DNA of 64,000 bases, taken from the NCBI RefSeq assembly GCF_000759795.1, contig NZ_BBMZ01000023.1:24669-88668 (forward strand), written 5' to 3'. Numbering within the stretch: position 1 is the stretch's first letter; every line of letters begins with the position of its first letter. This stretch comes from Pseudescherichia vulneris NBRC 102420. Lineage in GTDB: Bacteria; Pseudomonadota; Gammaproteobacteria; Enterobacterales; Enterobacteriaceae. Positions 61,260 to 64,000 of this stretch are shown here, piece by piece. The notes under the pieces were generated by a model. It saw nothing but the letters and a program-made list of their open reading frames with translations, did no database searches and was not told where the DNA came from. The position numbers and the translations under genes are program-made.

Positions 61260-61895
61260 TCAGAAGCGGTAGCCCGCAGAGAACATAAACACCCACGGAT
61301 CGAGACGCGTATCGACCGTGTTCTGCACCCCATTCGCCTTAAATTTCACGTCGGTATCGATATCCATGTACCACACCGAGGCGTTAATCAACCAGTCCCG
61401 GTTGATCAGGTAGTCTAGCCCCACCACGCCCGCCGCGCCCCAGGAGTCGCTCAGGCTCAGGTCAGAAAGGTTTGCCGCTTTACCGGTATCGTTAAATTTT
61501 TCATTAAAGAAGGTGGTGTAGTTCACGCCTGCGCCAATATAGGGACGGACTTTGCTGCTGCTGTCACCGAAATACCACTCGGCAACCAGGGTTGGCGGCA
61601 GGTGCTCAACGGTGGCAATGTTACCCGTCGGACCGGTGCCGACATGGTGACGGAACGGCGTGGCGGCCAGCAGCTCGATGCCGACGTTCTCCGTTGCCAT
61701 ATAGGTGAAAGTCAGGCCCAGCTGGGTGTTGTTACTGACGTTAAACCCGCCCAGACTGCCCAGCACGTTGTCGGATCCTTCGGTCGGTCTTACCGTCGCC
61801 GAACCCGCACGCACAAAAAACTCGCCCGCGTCATGGGCATAGGTCCCAGCTGAAAATGCGCTTAACGCCAACGCTACCACCGCTAATTTTTTCAT
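61260..61895 (-). CDS. ompW: Outer-membrane protein W
   Basis: A 211-residue OmpW-family beta-barrel protein, started at MKKLAVVALALSAFSAG (61895). A signal peptide of about 21 residues ends in TYA-HD. The GEFFVRAGSATVRP start, the LPPTLVAEWYF strand, the RPYIGAGVNYTTFF segment and the terminal Phe are typical. It forms an eight-stranded channel for small hydrophobic molecules. In K-12 yciGFE lie between trpA and ompW; they are absent here. Confidence 0.96.
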   Translation of the reverse strand: MKKLAVVALALSAFSAGTYAHDAGEFFVRAGSATVRPTEGSDNVLGSLGGFNVSNNTQLGLTFTYMATENVGIELLAATPFRHHVGTGPTGNIATVEHLPPTLVAEWYFGDSSSKVRPYIGAGVNYTTFFNEKFNDTGKAANLSDLSLSDSWGAAGVVGLDYLINRDWLINASVWYMDIDTDVKFKANGVQNTVDTRLDPWVFMFSAGYRF

Positions 61896-62186
61896 TCTTT
61901 TCCGCTCCATTGATATGGTTATTGTTTATGGCGCGGTGAATATACCTACATTGAAGTACAAAGTGATCTAACGCAGATCACATTTAACCCTGTAAAGTAA
62001 CATTCATTGATCTGGATTAATTTTCCTTAATCATCAGGGCGCTAACAGTATGGGTGTAGATCAGTTTTCCGGATAAGACTGTTTTACAAAGCTATGCTTT
62101 TCCATACACGGGAGAGTGCTGCCACTGCGACGCTAACCAGGTTACAATCGTCAGCAAATTAATACCGGTTTACTCAAGGAGAGTGC
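61896..62186. other. ompW-yciC divergent intergenic region
   Basis: These 291 bp hold no gene. They contain an FNR-like site and a TGATC/GATCA inverted repeat near 61960. The spacing of the latter does not fit a standard CRP site. Confidence 0.5.
62007..62020. promoter_or_regulatory. FNR-like site upstream of ompW
   Basis: TTGATCTGGATTAA matches the FNR consensus TTGAT-N4-ATCAA with one mismatch. It lies about 112 bp upstream of ompW, a gene known to respond to FNR in E. coli. Confidence 0.5.
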
Positions 62187-62930
62187 ATGTCTATCACGGC
62201 GAAGTCCGTTTACCGTGACACGGGAAATTTTGTTCGCAATCAGTTCGTCACCATTTTACTGATCGCCTTATTGTGTGCGTTTATCACGGTAATGCTTGGC
62301 CACGTTTTTTCACCCAGCGATGAGCAGCTCGCCATCCTGCGTGAGGGTGACAACCTGTCCGGTAGCGCCGGGCTGTTTGAACTGGTGCAAAACATGACGC
62401 CGGAACAGCAGCAGGTGCTGCTGCGCGCCTCTGCCGCCTCAACCTTTTCCGGGCTGTTTGGCAACGCCATTCTGGCGGGGGGGATGCTGCTACTGCTTCA
62501 GCTGATTTCAGCGGGCCATCGCATAAGCGCGCTGCGGGCGATTGGGGCCAGCGCTCCGGTACTGCCAAAGCTGTTTATCCTGATTTTCCTGACCACCTTT
62601 ATGGTGCAGATTGGCATCATGTTTATCGTGGTCCCGGGCGTTATCCTGGCGATCCTGCTGGCCTTTGCGCCCGTGATGATGGTGCAGGATAAAATGGGCG
62701 TCTTTCAGTCGATCCGTAACAGTATGCGTCTGGGCTGGGGCAATATGCGCCTGGTGGCTCCGGCGGTGATGGGCTGGCTGCTGGCAAAAACCCTGCTGCT
62801 GATGTTCGCTCCCAACTTTGCCGTCTTGACGCCAACGGTGGGGGCTATCGTGGCCAATACGCTGAGCAATTTGATCTCGGCGGCGCTGCTTGTTTATCTT
62901 TATCGTCTTTATATGCTGATCCGCCCTTAA
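62187..62930 (+). CDS. yciC: UPF0259 inner-membrane protein YciC
   Basis: A 247-residue membrane protein with about six predicted helices, the length of E. coli YciC. The family start [19 protein letters not shown] and the [16 protein letters not shown] loop are visible. No function is established. It begins a yciC-yciB-yciA unit. Confidence 0.93.
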   Translation: MSITAKSVYRDTGNFVRNQFVTILLIALLCAFITVMLGHVFSPSDEQLAILREGDNLSGSAGLFELVQNMTPEQQQVLLRASAASTFSGLFGNAILAGGMLLLLQLISAGHRISALRAIGASAPVLPKLFILIFLTTFMVQIGIMFIVVPGVILAILLAFAPVMMVQDKMGVFQSIRNSMRLGWGNMRLVAPAVMGWLLAKTLLLMFAPNFAVLTPTVGAIVANTLSNLISAALLVYLYRLYMLIRP

Positions 62931-62981
62931 CATCCCGCAGCCTGCTTAACCGACAGGCTGCATCTATTACGGAATCGAAGA

Positions 62982-63521
62982 ATGAAGCAGTTTCTTGATT
63001 TTTTGCCGCTGATTGTATTTTTTGCCTTTTATAAGCTCTATGACATCTACGCCGGAACGGCAGCGCTGATCGTGGCGACGGCGGTGGTGCTGATCTACAG
63101 CTGGGTGCGCTATCGCAAAGTTGAAAAAATGGCGCTGGTGACCTTTGTGCTGGTAGCGGTGTTTGGCGGACTGACGCTCTTTTTCCATAACGACGAGTTT
63201 ATTAAATGGAAAGTGACCGTAATCTACGCCCTGTTTGCCGGTGCGCTGCTGTTTAGCCAGTGGGTGATGAAAAAGCCGCTGATCCAGAGCATGCTGGGTA
63301 AAGAGATCGCCCTGCCGGCAACGGTATGGTCAAAGCTCAACCTCGCCTGGGCGCTGTTTTTCATTATCTGCGGACTGGCCAATATCTATATCGCATTCTG
63401 GCTGCCGCAAAATATCTGGGTTAATTTCAAGGTGTTTGGCTTAACTGCTCTGACGCTGATCTTCACCCTGCTGAGCGGCCTCTATATTTATCGCCACCTG
63501 CCGCAGGAAGATAAGTCCTGA
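62982..63521 (+). CDS. yciB: Inner-membrane protein YciB (intracellular septation family)
   Basis: A 179-residue protein with five predicted helices, matching E. coli YciB in length. The [15 protein letters not shown] segment and the [12 protein letters not shown] loop are typical. It affects envelope synthesis and division with YciC and DcrB. It shares a base with the yciA start. Confidence 0.94.
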   Translation: MKQFLDFLPLIVFFAFYKLYDIYAGTAALIVATAVVLIYSWVRYRKVEKMALVTFVLVAVFGGLTLFFHNDEFIKWKVTVIYALFAGALLFSQWVMKKPLIQSMLGKEIALPATVWSKLNLAWALFFIICGLANIYIAFWLPQNIWVNFKVFGLTALTLIFTLLSGLYIYRHLPQEDKS

Positions 63522-63922
63522 TGACCAATACAAACGAAGCAGCACAGGGCGAGCTGGTATTACGCACGCTGGCAATGCCTGCCGATACCAACGCCAACGG
63601 CGATATTTTTGGTGGCTGGCTGATGTCGCAGATGGACATGGGCGGCGCGATCATGGCCAAAGAGATCGCCCATGGCCGCGTGGTCACCGTCCGGGTTGAC
63701 GGCATGACCTTCCTGCGTCCGGTTGCGGTGGGTGACGTGGTGTGCTGCTATGCGCGCTGCGTTAAACGCGGTACGACCTCGGTAACCATCAACGTTGAAG
63801 TGTGGGTGAAGAAGGTCTCTTCAGAGCCCATCGGCCAGCGCTATAAAGCCACCGAGGCGCTGTTTATCTATGTGGCGGTAGACAGCGAAGGCAAGCCCCG
63901 CGCCCTTCCCCCGCAAGCATAA
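63521..63922 (+). CDS. yciA: Acyl-CoA thioesterase YciA
   Basis: A 133-residue hotdog-fold thioesterase that hydrolyses a wide range of acyl-CoAs. The catalytic region NANGDIFGGWLMSQMDMGGAIMA (in pieces, about 24-45; Asp in NGDIFGGW) and VTVRVDGMTFLRPV are present. Its ATG overlaps the yciB stop. A strong terminator follows. Confidence 0.96.
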   Translation: MTNTNEAAQGELVLRTLAMPADTNANGDIFGGWLMSQMDMGGAIMAKEIAHGRVVTVRVDGMTFLRPVAVGDVVCCYARCVKRGTTSVTINVEVWVKKVSSEPIGQRYKATEALFIYVAVDSEGKPRALPPQA

Positions 63923-63951
63923 AAAAAGCCTCCGAATGGAGGCTTTCTTAT
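63921..63951. terminator. Bidirectional terminator between yciA and tonB
   Basis: AAAGCCTCC (63925-63933) pairs with GGAGGCTTT (63938-63946) across GAAT, with flanking A- and T-rich stretches that serve both convergent genes. Confidence 0.85.
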
Positions 63952-63969
63952 TACGGCTAACCTGCGGAA

Positions 63970-64000
63970 TTAGTCCACCGACGCCCCGCCGTTAAGACGG
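63970..64000 (-). CDS. tonB: C-terminal end of TonB (partial)
   Basis: The minus strand encodes ...RLNGGASVD followed by TAA at the right edge. Some enterobacterial TonB proteins end in a similar LNGG motif, and tonB follows yciA in K-12 in this convergent orientation. Only nine residues are visible, so the call rests mainly on synteny. Confidence 0.65.
   Translation of the reverse strand, partial: RLNGGASVD

Noticed and set aside
61955..61985. Possible CRP site TGATCTAACGCAGATCACA upstream of ompW.
   Set aside because: The half-sites are not spaced as TGTGA-N6-TCACA; only a TGATC/GATCA inverted repeat with the wrong spacer is present.

Overview
The window is chromosomal DNA of a gamma-proteobacterium of the family Enterobacteriaceae, most likely from the Enterobacter/Leclercia/Lelliottia neighbourhood. 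Most genes match Escherichia coli K-12 proteins over their full length, in an order close to the K-12 arc from mppA through psp, sap, rnb, pyrF, acnA, cysB, topA and trp to tonB. The base composition is GC-rich, with AT-rich accessory patches. The genus call is an inference; no rRNA or other marker gene is present.

Layout. (1) 1-7.6 kb is an accessory end. It holds a large TcC/RHS toxin-complex protein with a putative C-terminal ADP-ribosyltransferase domain (39-2969), a small P-loop kinase-like gene, a TetR regulator divergent from a RidA-family gene and an NAD(P)-binding oxidoreductase with two copies of a palindromic operator between them, and a divergent pair (GlcG/HbpS-like secreted protein and MBL-fold hydrolase) separated by a CusR/HprR-like palindrome. 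(2) 7.6-18.7 kb is core: murein-peptide recycling (mppA, mpaA, ycjG), tpx, tyrR with a TYR box, ycjF-ycjX, pspDCBA behind a sigma-54 promoter, and pspF. pspE and the K-12 ycjM-V and ycjYZ genes are not here. (3) 18.7-22.9 kb is an insertion relative to K-12 between pspF and sapA: a complete hok/mok/sok type I toxin-antitoxin locus, a DUF4142 periplasmic protein, a YajD-type HNH protein, and a divergent LysR/MFS pair. (4) 23-44.5 kb is core: sapABCDF, a CMD-domain protein where K-12 has fabI, rnb, pdeR, yciZ, yciT, osmB, yciH-pyrF, lapA-lapB, pgpB, ribA, acnA, ymiA-yciX and cysB. (5) 44.6-54.4 kb: topA, yciN, sohB, yciK-btuR, rluB, a small DUF1493 insert bounded by direct repeats, an orphan lipoprotein, yciO and rnm. 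(6) 54.4-64 kb: the complete trp operon with promoter/operator, leader peptide and attenuator, then ompW, yciC-yciB-yciA, and the last codons of tonB at the right edge.

Functionally the core genes cover envelope stress and peptide handling (psp, sap, mppA/mpaA/ycjG, lapAB, pgpB, ompW), aromatic amino acid biosynthesis and its control (tyrR, trp), redox and stress functions (tpx, acnA, osmB) and nucleic acid enzymes (rnb, topA, rluB, rnm). The most unusual content is the TcC-type toxin with its putative ART tail. Next come the hok/sok locus, the repeat-flanked DUF1493 insert, and several cis-acting sites: twin TetR operators, a CusR-like palindrome, a sigma-32-like promoter in front of yciN, and a nested hairpin just before the acnA ribosome binding site.
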